This document shows positions 7,299 through 17,700 of a stretch of DNA of 64,000 nucleotides, piece after piece. This DNA is from CAYUVA01 sp964448115 [NCBI: uncultured bacterium] (GTDB taxonomy: Bacteria > CAYUVA01). A program made the position numbers and the translations under genes. The stretch spans positions 113,280 through 177,279 of the forward strand of contig CAYUVA010000001.1 of the NCBI GenBank assembly GCA_964448115.1, read 5' to 3'. The notes under the pieces are model-generated. The model did no database searches and was not told the DNA's origin. It saw only the letters and a list, made by a program, of their open reading frames with translations. Numbering within the stretch: position 1 is the stretch's first letter; each line of letters opens with the position of its first letter.

Positions 7299-9758
7299 CT
7301 AACCCAACTTCTTCTTTCTATCTAAAAGGTTGTGAACCTTGTCGGTCAGCTCCTTTTCTGTAAATGGTTTTTGCAGAAAATGTCCCCCGGCGATTATATC
7401 CTCCAGCTCTCCGAATCTATCGCTGCTGTAGCCAGACATGTAAAGTATAATAATCTCGGGGAGGATCTCTTTGACAATTCCAGCCAGCTCGCGACCGCTC
7501 ATCTGGGGCATAACGATATCGGTGAGCATAAGATGTATAGGTTCTTTATATTGGCGAATCAGTTTTAATGCTTCGGCGCCGTATTGAGCTTCGAGAACTT
7601 TATATCCCTTTGTTAGCAGGACTGTTTTCACATATTCCCGAACCATGTCCTCATCCTCGACCACCAGGACGGTCTCGTTGCCGCCAATAAGAAGATGGTC
7701 CTTGTCCGTGGATATAAGTCTAGTTTTCTTCTCTTTTTCCAGGGGTAGCAGGATCTCGAAGGTAGTACCCCTTCCCAACTGGCTATCAAAGAATATGAAT
7801 CCCCCCAGTTGTTTGATTATTCCATAAACGGTTGCCAGCCCCAAACCGGTTCCCTTGCCGATCTCTTTGGTTGTGAAGAAAGGCTCGAAGATGTGCCGTC
7901 TCACCTCATCGTCCATACCTGTGCCGGTGTCGGTAACTTCTATCTTGACATACCTGCCGGCAGGAATGGTTGCATTGCTCCTTAATTCGGGATTGGAGTA
8001 TTGCATCTGGGAGGTGGTGATGATCAGCTTACCTCCATTGGGCATAGCATCTCTTGAGTTAATTACCAGGTTCATGATCACCTGCTGCAACTGTCCGGGA
8101 TCTGCTTTTACGAAACCAATATCGGGATCCAACATGGTAACCAGCTCGATATCCTCTCCAATCACCCTGCGAAACATCTTATCCATATCGATTAGAATCG
8201 CATTTATATCTAGTATTTTCATCTGAAGCATCTGCTTTCGACTAAAAGCGAGTAGCTGCCTGGTGAGCGTTGAGGCTCGTTTGGCAGCCTTGGATATCTG
8301 CTCGATCTTGTTGCGGTATTTACTGTCCAAATAGCTATCACGAATCATTGAATCTGTATAGCCGAGTATCACGGTTAATAGATTATTAAAATCATGAGCG
8401 ATTCCGCCGGCGAGCCGTCCCACCGCCTCCATCTTCTGTGATTGGCGTAGTTGTTCCTCCATCTTGCGCTCGCGGCTCATATCTCTTATGACAGCCACAT
8501 AGTTGACTATGTTACCCTCGGTATCCTTTACGGGAAGGAATGTAACATCAGCCTCGAATGTCGAACCATCTTTTCTTTTATTGCTCATAGTGCCATGCCA
8601 CAAAGATCCCTTCTCAACGGTTGACCACATCTCTTTGCATATAGTGTCGCCTGCATCTTCTCCCTGAAGCCATTGAGGTATTCTCCCTATAGCCTCCTCT
8701 TTGCTGTAGCCACACATATTTTCGAAGGCAGGGTTTACATAGACGATCTTGCCTTGGGCATCGGTAATTATGATAGATTCGGTTAATTGCTCCACCACTG
8801 AACTAAGAAGTGCCTGAGTTCGTTCGATCTGTTTGCGTTCGGTGATATCGCGGACAATGATTGTGAAAAAGGTTCCCTTGTTTCGTTTCCATTTGGTGAA
8901 TGAGAACTCCAGGGGAAACTCGCTGCCGTCGTCCCTGACTCCCACCATTTCCATTTTTGTCTCATAGACATGGGAGCCGCTGGAAGTATCGGCTTGATTC
9001 ATATCGGTTTTCAATTGTTTCTTAAACAACCTCGATATTACCGAGCCAATCTCCTTTCCAAGCATCATTTCGGCTGGATATCCGAAGATCCTCTGAGCTG
9101 CCTTATTCCACAGGATAATAATTCCTTTTTCATCGGTGGTGATTATACCATCGGAGGCGGTTTCCACCACGGAGCGAAACTTCTGTTCGTTATTCTCCAG
9201 CGCATGGAGTGTCTCTTTTAGCTCCTCGGTGCGCATGTCCACCAGTCTTTGGGTTGCTATGGCAAAAGAGGTCTGGGCACCAAATGTAATGAGCTGGTTA
9301 AGATCATCGAAGGTGAATGGATCATCTGAATCATAACGACAAAGATTCAACAATCCTATCATCTGCTGGTTGAATACGAGAGGTACTGAAATGAGCGAAC
9401 CTCGGTAGTATGGTTCGTGATTTGTTTCTAGCATCCTTTTGTGAGATGCCAGATCCTTGAATAGACGAGGCTCTCCGCGCATGGCAAGCCTCCCGGACAG
9501 GCTCTCTCCGAGGGGGATTACAGTCGAGCTAATACGCTCTTGCTCGATTCCAGCAAAGGCAGCGATCTGAAGGTATTGATTCTCCTCTATCAGTGAAAGA
9601 AGGATAGCAACATCGCAAGAGAACAATGCTCTAGCATTGTGGACCGTCCATTGCATCAGCTCATGGGACGTGGAAGCCTTTAAGGCATCCTTTCCCCAGC
9701 TCATCCCCTTCTCTTGGTCGATTACTCGCTTGAGCAATGTTCTTCTGTAATCCTTCAT
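7299..9758 (-). CDS. Hybrid sensor histidine kinase (GAF-PAS-PAS-HisKA-HATPase-REC)
   Basis: 819 residues with no transmembrane segment, so a cytoplasmic sensor. Order: GAF domain about 25-165; two PAS domains about 190-305 and 315-430, each followed by a PAC-like segment; HisKA with the phosphorylatable His in GRLAGGIAHDFNNLL near residue 455; HATPase with NLVINSRDAMP, DTGTGMD and GKGTGLGLATVYGI; C-terminal REC with VVEDEDM, MLTDIVMP, YMSGY and LQKPF. The H-box type is that of one-component-like hybrid kinases that pass phosphate to an internal REC. It lies 10 bases after the alcohol dehydrogenase gene on the same strand, so they may be co-transcribed. The signal is unknown. Confidence 0.92.
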   Translation of the reverse strand: MKDYRRTLLKRVIDQEKGMSWGKDALKASTSHELMQWTVHNARALFSCDVAILLSLIEENQYLQIAAFAGIEQERISSTVIPLGESLSGRLAMRGEPRLFKDLASHKRMLETNHEPYYRGSLISVPLVFNQQMIGLLNLCRYDSDDPFTFDDLNQLITFGAQTSFAIATQRLVDMRTEELKETLHALENNEQKFRSVVETASDGIITTDEKGIIILWNKAAQRIFGYPAEMMLGKEIGSVISRLFKKQLKTDMNQADTSSGSHVYETKMEMVGVRDDGSEFPLEFSFTKWKRNKGTFFTIIVRDITERKQIERTQALLSSVVEQLTESIIITDAQGKIVYVNPAFENMCGYSKEEAIGRIPQWLQGEDAGDTICKEMWSTVEKGSLWHGTMSNKRKDGSTFEADVTFLPVKDTEGNIVNYVAVIRDMSRERKMEEQLRQSQKMEAVGRLAGGIAHDFNNLLTVILGYTDSMIRDSYLDSKYRNKIEQISKAAKRASTLTRQLLAFSRKQMLQMKILDINAILIDMDKMFRRVIGEDIELVTMLDPDIGFVKADPGQLQQVIMNLVINSRDAMPNGGKLIITTSQMQYSNPELRSNATIPAGRYVKIEVTDTGTGMDDEVRRHIFEPFFTTKEIGKGTGLGLATVYGIIKQLGGFIFFDSQLGRGTTFEILLPLEKEKKTRLISTDKDHLLIGGNETVLVVEDEDMVREYVKTVLLTKGYKVLEAQYGAEALKLIRQYKEPIHLMLTDIVMPQMSGRELAGIVKEILPEIIILYMSGYSSDRFGELEDIIAGGHFLQKPFTEKELTDKVHNLLDRKKKLG

Positions 9759-9768
9759 TTTTTCATCA

Positions 9769-10848
9769 TTATGTTAAGTTGATTAGGATCTTCATCTGAT
9801 CGTCCTTATTTGCCAACAAAGGGAGGATTCCATCCCTCACCGCTCGTTGAAGGCTTACCTTGCTTGATATCAATGGTAAGACCTGGATATCTGAGGTGAC
9901 GATGAGTTTCATCGCCCGCGAGTACTCCTCAGGGGAGTGCCAGACCCAGGAGCCGATGACTCGTCTCTCCATGAGTACTATGTTGTTGAAATGGAAATTG
10001 GTCGGCTCAGCAAAGGTGCCTACAATAACGGCTGTTCCTTCGGCTCTGGTCATCTCTACAGCTAAGGAAGCGGTATCTTCGAGCAAGCCGGTCTTGCTTC
10101 CACCGCTGCACTCGATGGCTACATCAACTCCCTGTCCGTTGGTCAGCTCCAAGGTCCTATTGAGGGGATCTTCATCAATGGGATTTATAAGATGGTCCAC
10201 TGCCCCTATCTGGCGTGCGATATCTATCCTTTTCGTGGCGATCTCGCTCATAATAACCATTTTTGCTCCAGCGATCTTTGCATATTGAGCTACTAGTTGT
10301 CCAATGGGTCCGCCACCTATCACGGATACCGTATCTCCCTCGTTTACCATTGCTTGGTTCACGGCATGATAGGCAACTCCAGCCGGCTCTCCGAAGGCGA
10401 CAAACTCCGCTGTAGATCCATTTGGAATTTTTACACAATTAGCTGCTTTTACCACGGAATATTCCGCATGACCGCCATCTCCAATCAAGCCGTAATATGC
10501 AAGGGTTACGCAAAGATTGGGTCTGCCTTTTTTACATGCCGGGCACTGGCCACAAGCCAGTATCGGATTGACTGTAACCATGTCCCCTAGTGACAGCCCC
10601 TTGACAACGGAGCCGACCTTTTCGATCACTCCGCCGTACTCGTGTCCCATGATCTGGGGTGCACAACTGCCGGTGAGCGGATGCGGCTCAAGAGGTATAA
10701 ATACAGGTCCGGCAACATATTCATGCACCTCGGAGCCGCAGATGCCAGAGTAGGTAACCTTTATCAACACCTCGTCATCCTTGGGCTCGGGCGCTGGGAT
10801 CTCATCTACTCGAAGGTCTTTTTTTCCATGCCATCTTAACGCTTTCAT
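9769..10848 (-). CDS. Zinc-dependent medium-chain alcohol dehydrogenase, 2,3-butanediol dehydrogenase-like
   Basis: 359 residues, MDR superfamily. Catalytic zinc ligands are in GICGSEVHEY and GHEYGG; the structural zinc loop is CGQCPACKKGRPNLC; the Rossmann motif is GGGPIGQLVAQYAK. Length and the long GICGSEVHEY...LTGSCAPQIMGHE insertion match (R,R)-butanediol/sorbitol-type dehydrogenases, which interconvert a secondary alcohol and a ketone with NAD(H). Substrate is inferred only from similarity. A 16-bp palindrome lies 20 bases upstream and a hybrid kinase gene follows 10 bases downstream. Confidence 0.85.
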   Translation of the reverse strand: MKALRWHGKKDLRVDEIPAPEPKDDEVLIKVTYSGICGSEVHEYVAGPVFIPLEPHPLTGSCAPQIMGHEYGGVIEKVGSVVKGLSLGDMVTVNPILACGQCPACKKGRPNLCVTLAYYGLIGDGGHAEYSVVKAANCVKIPNGSTAEFVAFGEPAGVAYHAVNQAMVNEGDTVSVIGGGPIGQLVAQYAKIAGAKMVIMSEIATKRIDIARQIGAVDHLINPIDEDPLNRTLELTNGQGVDVAIECSGGSKTGLLEDTASLAVEMTRAEGTAVIVGTFAEPTNFHFNNIVLMERRVIGSWVWHSPEEYSRAMKLIVTSDIQVLPLISSKVSLQRAVRDGILPLLANKDDQMKILINLT

Positions 10849-10868
10849 AATGTCAACTCCTTATAATT

Positions 10869-10884
10869 TGATTGTTAACAATCA
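10869..10884. promoter_or_regulatory. Palindromic operator candidate upstream of the alcohol dehydrogenase
   Basis: TGATTGTTAACAATCA is a perfect 16-bp palindrome placed 20 bases before the dehydrogenase ATG. Its core TTGTTAACAA recalls half-sites of redox regulators such as Rex, but the spacing differs from the usual 18-bp Rex box. The rest of the gap to 11217 is AT-rich and holds nothing else recognisable. Confidence 0.5.
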
Positions 10885-11217
10885 TTAAGTATGCATAGAT
10901 CATTCCATTCAACGAATGTCATATTAACATTTACTAAAATTACAAAAAGACCTTTGATATCAGTAAGATAATGGTTATTACCTTAGTAATTTAGGATAAT
11001 CAAATGGCAAAAGGAATGGTTGAAATAAACTATTTTGGTTTTTAATGTGGTTTAATTGAACTATTCGAGCCAATCTTTAAGCAAATTTCATGAAGCATCC
11101 CACAAGGATTATTCAAAAATCGAGTTAAGCGGTTGCCAGGTACCCCGAATCATGCTATTGTAGTAATCGATTAAATGGCGAGGTTTAAGGAAAATAACAA
11201 GCTACAGGATAGATGAT

Positions 11218-11751
11218 ATGCTCATAACCTTTCGTGGCAATACACCTATGATACACGAGAGTTGCTTTATCGAGCCGAGTGCTCGCATCATCGGCGATGT
11301 CAACATCGGCGCTAATTCGAGCGTCTGGTTTAACGCGATCGTACGCGGGGATATCAACTACATAAGGATCGGTGAAAATACCAATATCCAGGACGCCTGT
11401 ATAGTGCATGTAACCTCTGGTCGATTCCCAACCATCATCGGCAATAATGTTACCCTGGGACACGGAGCAATTGTACACGGTAGCCGCATCGGCGATGGAA
11501 GCCTCATTTCAATGGGATGCATAGTACTTGATAACTGCGATATTGGAGAGAATGTTATCATCGGCGCCGGTTCTGTGGTTACTGAGGGGAGTCGCATTCC
11601 CTCTAATACACTAGTCTTAGGCGCGCCAGCAAGGGTGAAGCGACAGCTTACAGATCGGGATCTACAAAAGCTAAAGAATTACTGGAGCGAGTATGTCTCC
11701 TTAAAAGACGAGTACATGGCAGAAGAATATTACAGGAAGTTTCAAAAATGA
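11218..11751 (+). CDS. Gamma-carbonic anhydrase-like hexapeptide (LbH) protein
   Basis: 177 residues made of left-handed beta-helix hexapeptide turns (SARIIGDVNIGANSSVWFNA and onward) with a C-terminal helix. The residues that define the gamma-CA/YrdA/PaaY group are present: VRGD, NIQDACIVHV, and GHGAIVHG with its paired His. These would bind zinc between trimer subunits. Activity as a carbonic anhydrase is not assured, because many family members act as or beside acyl-CoA thioesterases. The stop overlaps the sirtuin start by four bases (ATGA), implying coupled translation. Confidence 0.88.
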   Translation: MLITFRGNTPMIHESCFIEPSARIIGDVNIGANSSVWFNAIVRGDINYIRIGENTNIQDACIVHVTSGRFPTIIGNNVTLGHGAIVHGSRIGDGSLISMGCIVLDNCDIGENVIIGAGSVVTEGSRIPSNTLVLGAPARVKRQLTDRDLQKLKNYWSEYVSLKDEYMAEEYYRKFQK

Positions 11752-12491
11752 GTTTACAGATTCCTGATACGCTTATCGAAAGACTCAAGGAGGCGCAAAG
11801 GGTCTGCATCATTACCGGCGCCGGCATCTCCGCAGAGAGTGGAGTCCCAACCTTCAGGGGCAAAGACGGCCTATGGAGGCAATACCGAGCCGAGGAGCTG
11901 GCTACCCCGCAGGCATTTGCAAGGGATCCGAAACTGGTCTGGGAGTGGTATAACTGGAGGCGGAGCCTGATCTACCCCTTGAAGCCTAATCCAGCCCATG
12001 AGGCGGTAACCGCGATGGATAGCCATTACCCAGATTTCTTGTTGATTACACAGAATGTCGATGGATTGCATAGAAAAGCTGGCACCCGACGAATGGTCGA
12101 GGTGCACGGCAATATCTGGCGGGTGCGCTGCACAAGGGAAGGGACGATCAGCGAACGCATCCAGCAGGATCTGGGCGAACTGCCACCTGTATGTGAGAAG
12201 TGCGGTGCTATCTTGAGACCGGATGTGGTCTGGTTCGGTGAGAGCCTCCCCCTTGAGGCATTGAATAGATCCATCGGTTTTGTGTCCGCCTGTGACTTGA
12301 TGATCGTAATCGGCACCTCGGCAGTGGTGTATCCGGTCGCCGGGTTTCCCTGGACGGCTAAGCAAAAAGGTGCAACCGTGATCGAGATTAACGCGGAGCA
12401 AACGCCGATCACCGAAATTGCCGATTACTCGATGATCGGCAAGGCTGGGGAGATTATGCCGCTTTTGGTCAAAGGGCTAAGCAGAAAGTAG
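11748..12491 (+). CDS. cobB: NAD-dependent protein deacylase, Sir2 family
   Basis: 247 residues. NAD-binding motif ITGAGISAESGVPTFRG, catalytic His and surroundings in ITQNVDGLHRKAG and EVHGN, then RPDVVWFGESLP and VIGTSAVVYPVAGFP. The Tyr-Arg pair in WYNWRR is typical of class III sirtuins, which prefer succinyl/malonyl over acetyl lysine. The zinc ribbon is incomplete: the second pair CEKC is present, but the first pair reads RCTREG with one Cys. It removes acyl groups from lysines using NAD and would be a natural counterweight to reactive acyl-CoA or acyl-phosphate metabolism. Confidence 0.92.
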   Translation: MSLQIPDTLIERLKEAQRVCIITGAGISAESGVPTFRGKDGLWRQYRAEELATPQAFARDPKLVWEWYNWRRSLIYPLKPNPAHEAVTAMDSHYPDFLLITQNVDGLHRKAGTRRMVEVHGNIWRVRCTREGTISERIQQDLGELPPVCEKCGAILRPDVVWFGESLPLEALNRSIGFVSACDLMIVIGTSAVVYPVAGFPWTAKQKGATVIEINAEQTPITEIADYSMIGKAGEIMPLLVKGLSRK

Positions 12492-12795
12492 GAATCCATT
12501 CTAATGACATTAAGCACTACATCGCATATTAAGACCATCCCCCTAGCTCTATCCCAGAGTAGTTTTTTTCAAAAAGTGAAAGAAGCAATCCGATTTGTCT
12601 CTCCAAGCGATGGAGCTCTGGTAACTGAGTCGAAAAATCTCTTTATTTACAATACCTTACAGGGATCCCCCGACTTCGCTTCACTTGCTTCCGCTCCGCT
12701 CGGGGTGACACGGTGTACGGGTTTGGAGGCAGGCTGGTTAGGGAGAGGATTAGGATGAGGACAAAATTATCATCTATCTTGAGCTTGACGCTATA
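12492..12795. other. Non-coding gap with dispersed repeats
   Basis: No credible gene. An 84-codon frame at 12504-12758 has no family resemblance and runs through repeats. Near 12663-12715 is a GC-rich segment (cttcgcttcacttgcttccg, then ctccgctcggggtgacac) of a type I recognise as a common genomic repeat. At about 12740-12760 is the inverse copy of the 334-354 repeat. Confidence 0.6.
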
Positions 12796-13275
12796 ATGTC
12801 CCGTCCATTGAGCGAGCTTAGCGTATTTGCCTTCTTGTTTATCTTTTTCGGTCTGCTTCTGCTGGTGGAGAACTACACCACGATTTACCCCTTCAGTCGC
12901 CTCTGGCCTTTGTTGATCGTATTTCTCGGTTTTGGCTTGCTGCTAGTGTTTTATCGCCGTCGGCGCAGCGATCTCTTTCTGTTGGGGATGGCAAGCTTTA
13001 TGCTTCAGATAGGGCTGTTCTTCCAGTATCTCAATTTCACGACCTGGAGACAGATGGCAGAACTCTGGCCGTTGTTCATTGGATTTTTGAGCATCTCCTG
13101 CCTTTGGGTCGCATTTTACGAACGAGTGATAAAGGTGCTATACTATATAAGTATTGTTTTAGGAATGCTATGCGTATCGTTTATGTTGGTATTCAATATA
13201 GACCCTAAGCTCTGGCCGATTACGCTGGTCTTCTTCGGCATCTCACTTTTGATAATAAGGAGATTTGGGATATGA
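12796..13275 (+). CDS. Small polytopic membrane protein (LiaI/LiaF-TM-like)
   Basis: 159 residues with about five to six hydrophobic segments. The repeated pattern of a TM hairpin followed by SRLWPLLIVFLGFGLLL, AELWPLFIGFLSI and PKLWPITLVFFGISLL, three times LWP followed by an aliphatic run and Gly, is typical of the LiaI-LiaF-like/DUF5668 transmembrane region. These proteins sit in the inner membrane and are linked to envelope stress sensing in Firmicutes; no function is established here. The stop overlaps the next start (ATGA). Confidence 0.7.
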   Translation: MSRPLSELSVFAFLFIFFGLLLLVENYTTIYPFSRLWPLLIVFLGFGLLLVFYRRRRSDLFLLGMASFMLQIGLFFQYLNFTTWRQMAELWPLFIGFLSISCLWVAFYERVIKVLYYISIVLGMLCVSFMLVFNIDPKLWPITLVFFGISLLIIRRFGI

Positions 13276-14714
13276 GAAAAAAGGATGTCATTATCGTTGA
13301 GCCTTCAGGTGTAGAGGCGAATGTGTTCTCCAAGTACATCAAGCTGCCCCTTATGGGCACAGTTTACCTGGGCACTATCCTTAAAAAGCATGGATTTAAT
13401 GTCCGCATATTGAACGAGAACATACTGGGAAGGAAGCTGATGGTCGATGAGCTACAGGGTGATTTTCTGCTTTTAAGCCTCTTGACCTCCACTGCTCCTC
13501 GTGGATACGAGATCGCCCGCCAGTTCAAGCAGATGAACCGCAATTCCAAGGTGATAATCGGGGGGATACACCCTACATTTATGCCCGATGAGGCGGCTAG
13601 ATTTGCAGACCATGTCGTGCTCGGCGAGGGGGAAAATATCATCATTGATCTACTCAAGTACGGCAGCGACGAGACCATAATCCAGGGCGAGTTTTTAACA
13701 GATCTCGATCAGCTTCCCTTGCCCGATTTTAGCCTGATCGCCAAGGGATTAAGATCAAGCACGCTGCCGGTGATGACCAGCCGCGGCTGCCCCTTCGACT
13801 GCAACTTCTGCCTGGTTACGCAGATGTTCGGCAAGCACTATCGCTTCAACTCGGTGGATCATGTGATGGAGGATCTGCGCCAGGTAGATAAGCCGCTGGT
13901 ATTCTTCTATGATGATAACTTCACCGCCAACCGCAAGCGCAGTTACCAGTTGCTGGAACGCATGGCAAAGGCGAGAAAACAACTGCGCTTCCGCTGGTGG
14001 ACCGCGCAGGTCAGAGCCGATGTCGCCAAGGATGAGCAGATGGTCAAGCTGATGGCGAGAACCGGCTGCTATCGCGTCTATATCGGCTTCGAGTCCATAA
14101 ACCCGCAGGCGCTAAAGGAGATGAATAAGAAACAGTCCCCCGAGGAGATAGAGGCTTGCATAAGGACGCTGCACAAACACCGGATACGGGTTCACGGTAT
14201 GTTCATCTTCGGCAGCGATGCGGATACGCCGGCTACGGTGAAGCAGACGGTGCAGTTCGCCAGGCGTATGCGCATCGACACCGTGCAGTTCATGGTGCTT
14301 ACGCCGATGCCTGGCACCGAGACCTACCGCCGCATCGAAAGCTCTGGCAAGCTGCTACACAATAACTGGCAGTACTTCGACGGTATGCATGTGGTCTTCG
14401 AGCCATCGAATATGGAACCGGATACGCTTCAGAGCATAACCATCGATGCTTATGAGCAGTTCTACTCTTATTTCAGCGTCATGCGCGAGGCGGTATATGA
14501 GCTGGTGCAGGCGGGAAGGGAGATAGGAGCCTCCTACTTCACCAGGGTGAAGATACCCGATTTCTCCAACCTTGCACATAAGCTCTTTGCCAAGCATATC
14601 GTGAAGCGCTGGCAGAAGCTGAATCTCGATTATATGAGGTATCTGAGCAAGGTAAAGGAGCTTCGTCAATCATTAAGAAACACCACCTCGGCGATAATCA
14701 AGGAGAACCTGTAA
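13272..14714 (+). CDS. B12-binding-domain radical SAM protein
   Basis: 480 residues. The first 130 or so have the alpha/beta layout of a cobalamin-binding domain (KLPLMGTVYLGTILKKHG, VIIGGIHPTFMPDEAA, VVLGEGENII). The radical SAM core starts at SRGCPFDCNFC near residue 170, supplying the three Cys for the 4Fe-4S cluster, and continues with FYDDNFTANRKR, a TGCYRVYIGFES segment and FIFGSDADTP. A C-terminal helical tail follows. Such enzymes methylate or rearrange unactivated carbons; the substrate is unknown. It overlaps the membrane protein gene by four bases. Confidence 0.88.
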   Translation: MRKKDVIIVEPSGVEANVFSKYIKLPLMGTVYLGTILKKHGFNVRILNENILGRKLMVDELQGDFLLLSLLTSTAPRGYEIARQFKQMNRNSKVIIGGIHPTFMPDEAARFADHVVLGEGENIIIDLLKYGSDETIIQGEFLTDLDQLPLPDFSLIAKGLRSSTLPVMTSRGCPFDCNFCLVTQMFGKHYRFNSVDHVMEDLRQVDKPLVFFYDDNFTANRKRSYQLLERMAKARKQLRFRWWTAQVRADVAKDEQMVKLMARTGCYRVYIGFESINPQALKEMNKKQSPEEIEACIRTLHKHRIRVHGMFIFGSDADTPATVKQTVQFARRMRIDTVQFMVLTPMPGTETYRRIESSGKLLHNNWQYFDGMHVVFEPSNMEPDTLQSITIDAYEQFYSYFSVMREAVYELVQAGREIGASYFTRVKIPDFSNLAHKLFAKHIVKRWQKLNLDYMRYLSKVKELRQSLRNTTSAIIKENL

Positions 14715-14743
14715 TCCAATCGATTATCAGTTGATAAGATTAG

Positions 14744-17700
14744 ATGAATAACCTGCCGGATCGAATCCTGAACATAATCGAGAAAGCCAAACCACTAGCT
14801 AACCACAACCTTAAATATGTGCTGGCAATCTCAAATAATGTTCGCGAACTAATCGAACGACTTGAAAGTAAAGGTGATCGCGAGAAGGTACGGCTGCGCC
14901 GCTTGTCTTCAAACTACCGTGAGGAGATGGATGTGGTGGCGGCTGCCGGGGAGACACAAGAAGAGAAACTGCGATTTTTAGCCTGTTATTATTCCATCCA
15001 GTTCCTGATTATGAACCTTAATTGCCTTGACTCGCTAAATCTAATGCTTCTGGAGAACAAGGAAAATGTGCAGGCATATACCGAATACCTGGTAAACCTC
15101 GAAACCAGCTACAAGGAGCTTATATCAGCCTACATTTCAAAGCTGCTTGAGATATTCTATCCCTACCCGGATGATAATGATTTCGTAATCTGCGTTGTAG
15201 GTACCCTGGTCGATCAGGATGATATCGATGTATGGGTCATCGAAGAGCTTGACGATCATCGCGAGGAATTCAATAGGGCGATCGGCAAACTTAGCCAGCA
15301 GATGCTGCGCACCGCTACCAGGTTTCATTTCTACATGTCAGAGCATGTCGGTCCCAAGGAGAGGCTGACCACTACTATCGAGGAGTTCGATAAAAGACTA
15401 GCCGAGGTGCCGGTCGATGTCATAGCTGTAACCGAGATACTAAGTGCGGTTCCATTGGTCGGCTCTGAAGCGCTTTATGAGAAGCTCAAAAAAAGGATCA
15501 TCGACCGATATTATTCCTATCACTCGGTGCGTTTCACCCACCATGAAAGGTATCTGCGCGGCATAATCGGCGAGGTGCGCGATTTTCTGGTGCTACAGCC
15601 CAGCCCGAACCTCATCAACCTCAAGGATGACGCACTAAGAATGATCAAAGCACTCGTCTTTGCCGGCAAGGTTGTGCATAACATCAAAAAGACCAGGGCT
15701 GATGATATTATAGATAGGATCATCCAAAAAGGCGCTTGGAACAACGAACACTTAGCAAAACTAAAGGAAGACCTGGCTTTCTTTCATATCTTTAGGCATC
15801 TGTACCAGCTCTTCGTGGTTCAGGATGAACAGATAGACCTGACCGAGCCTGGAACAGAGGATAATCTGCAGGTCATTGCCGAGCGAATGGGATACAGGGA
15901 CTTCGGATTGATCAAGGCTTACACCCATCTTTTGGTTCACTACTACGAGAGGGTAGAGAAATCCAGCATCTCCGTGAAACAACTAGTGAAGAGCCTCAAG
16001 GATGTACTTTATAGACAAAGCGTTTTCAAGACCCTGATCGAAAAACATAAAGAGATTGCCCAGTACGAAGATTCTCCTCGGAACGCAGAGGAATTCGTTA
16101 ACAAGTTTATCACCTTGCTTGGCACTTTTCGGGGGGTTACCTACTGGGACGATGTGCTAAATGCCTTCGAGGTGGATAATGGCACGGTAAGGCGAATGTT
16201 CATCAATGGCTTCTTAGCCATGCATCCGCGTAAACAAAAGGTAGCAGCTCGCATTGCCATGCTCTGCACGCATTATACTTTATCCACCGCGCTGCGCATG
16301 GTTATCATGGTTAACGATAGTATCAAGGTTCCGGGATACAAGAAGGTCAGGGATCTACTGAATGAGGCGGTCCTGGAAGCGCTTGCCGACACCCACGACC
16401 TGTCGGCTCGCTTTGCCAGGTTATTTGACTACGATCCGCTGCTTGTGCAGAAATACTTGATGATCCTCGACCAATCAAAGCTTAAAAGGCTGGAGGAATT
16501 GACCAAACAAGAGGTAGAACAAGAGATAATACACTCTCAGACCAACTTTCTGATTTTATTGAAACTTCACCTGATTAGCAGCAATCACTACAAGTATTTT
16601 CTCGATAAGACGGTAAAAAAACACCCGGAGTTTCTGAAAAACATCACCAATACGACCAATATGAAGGCGATCTCCCAGGGAATACTGGGCGAGATATCGA
16701 GCACTGATAGCATCGAGAAAAAAAAGGAACTAATCGCTTCATATTTCGATATCGAGTTCACTCGCATCGCCATAGACCTTTTTGATAACGAATCTATCGA
16801 GAAGATAAATAAAGAATATACTATCTTAAGCGATAACTATATCCAGACCCTCTTTTTCACCTGTAAGGAAGAGATAAAACGCAGCATGAAGAAGCCATTC
16901 AGCACCGCTGATAAACTCTCCCTGTTGGCAGCCGGCGGTCATGCCAGGGGAAACGCCTTTGACGATGATTATGATATCATCGTGCTGTTAGACTCGGAGA
17001 ACAAAGAGATTAAAGAATACTGCTCCAAGATAGTCATGAAGATGCATACCGAGATGGTCAAGCAAGGCGTAAGACCCCAGTTTCGCTTTGCCGGGCAGTT
17101 CGGAAGCTATGTAACATTGCTTTCGGAACTGGAACAGACGCTTAGTGAAGACAGGGAAGACCTCTTCGTTGACCAGTCGCAGGTCCTGGGATCTAGGATG
17201 CTTCTTGGAAGCAAGATATTTGCCAAGGAGCTGGAAGATAGGATACTTGAGCCTTACATATACTGCCAATGCGACCAGTACCTGCGATCCATCACCGAGG
17301 AGATGGAATATCGCCATGCAAGACCTATCATCCAGGTTGGAGAGCGCGATGAAGATGGACCCTGTATAAATATCAAGGAATGTAAAGGTGGGTTGAGGGA
17401 TATTGAGCTTCTGCTTCTAAGTTACAAATCTTGCCTTAGATTCTCCGAAAGCATTAGCGAAAAAATCCTGGATTTACTACTCGAGGTGAATCATGAACGC
17501 AGAGGCGAAATCAAGATCCTGAAGGCTTTGCTAGGTTTCTTCCGCAAGGTGCGTAATATATATCGCCTGACCATCGGGGCAAGCGACCTGATCCATCAGA
17601 ATCACCTGCAATTAGTGGCTAACATTATGAACTTCACGACCAAGGGTGGATTGGCGCTAAGTCATACACTTTTCACCGGCTTGAAGGAACGACTAGAGAC

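Noticed and set aside
12504-12758. 84-codon open frame after the sirtuin
   Set aside because: It passes through two repeat segments, and its sequence is low in information with no family likeness.
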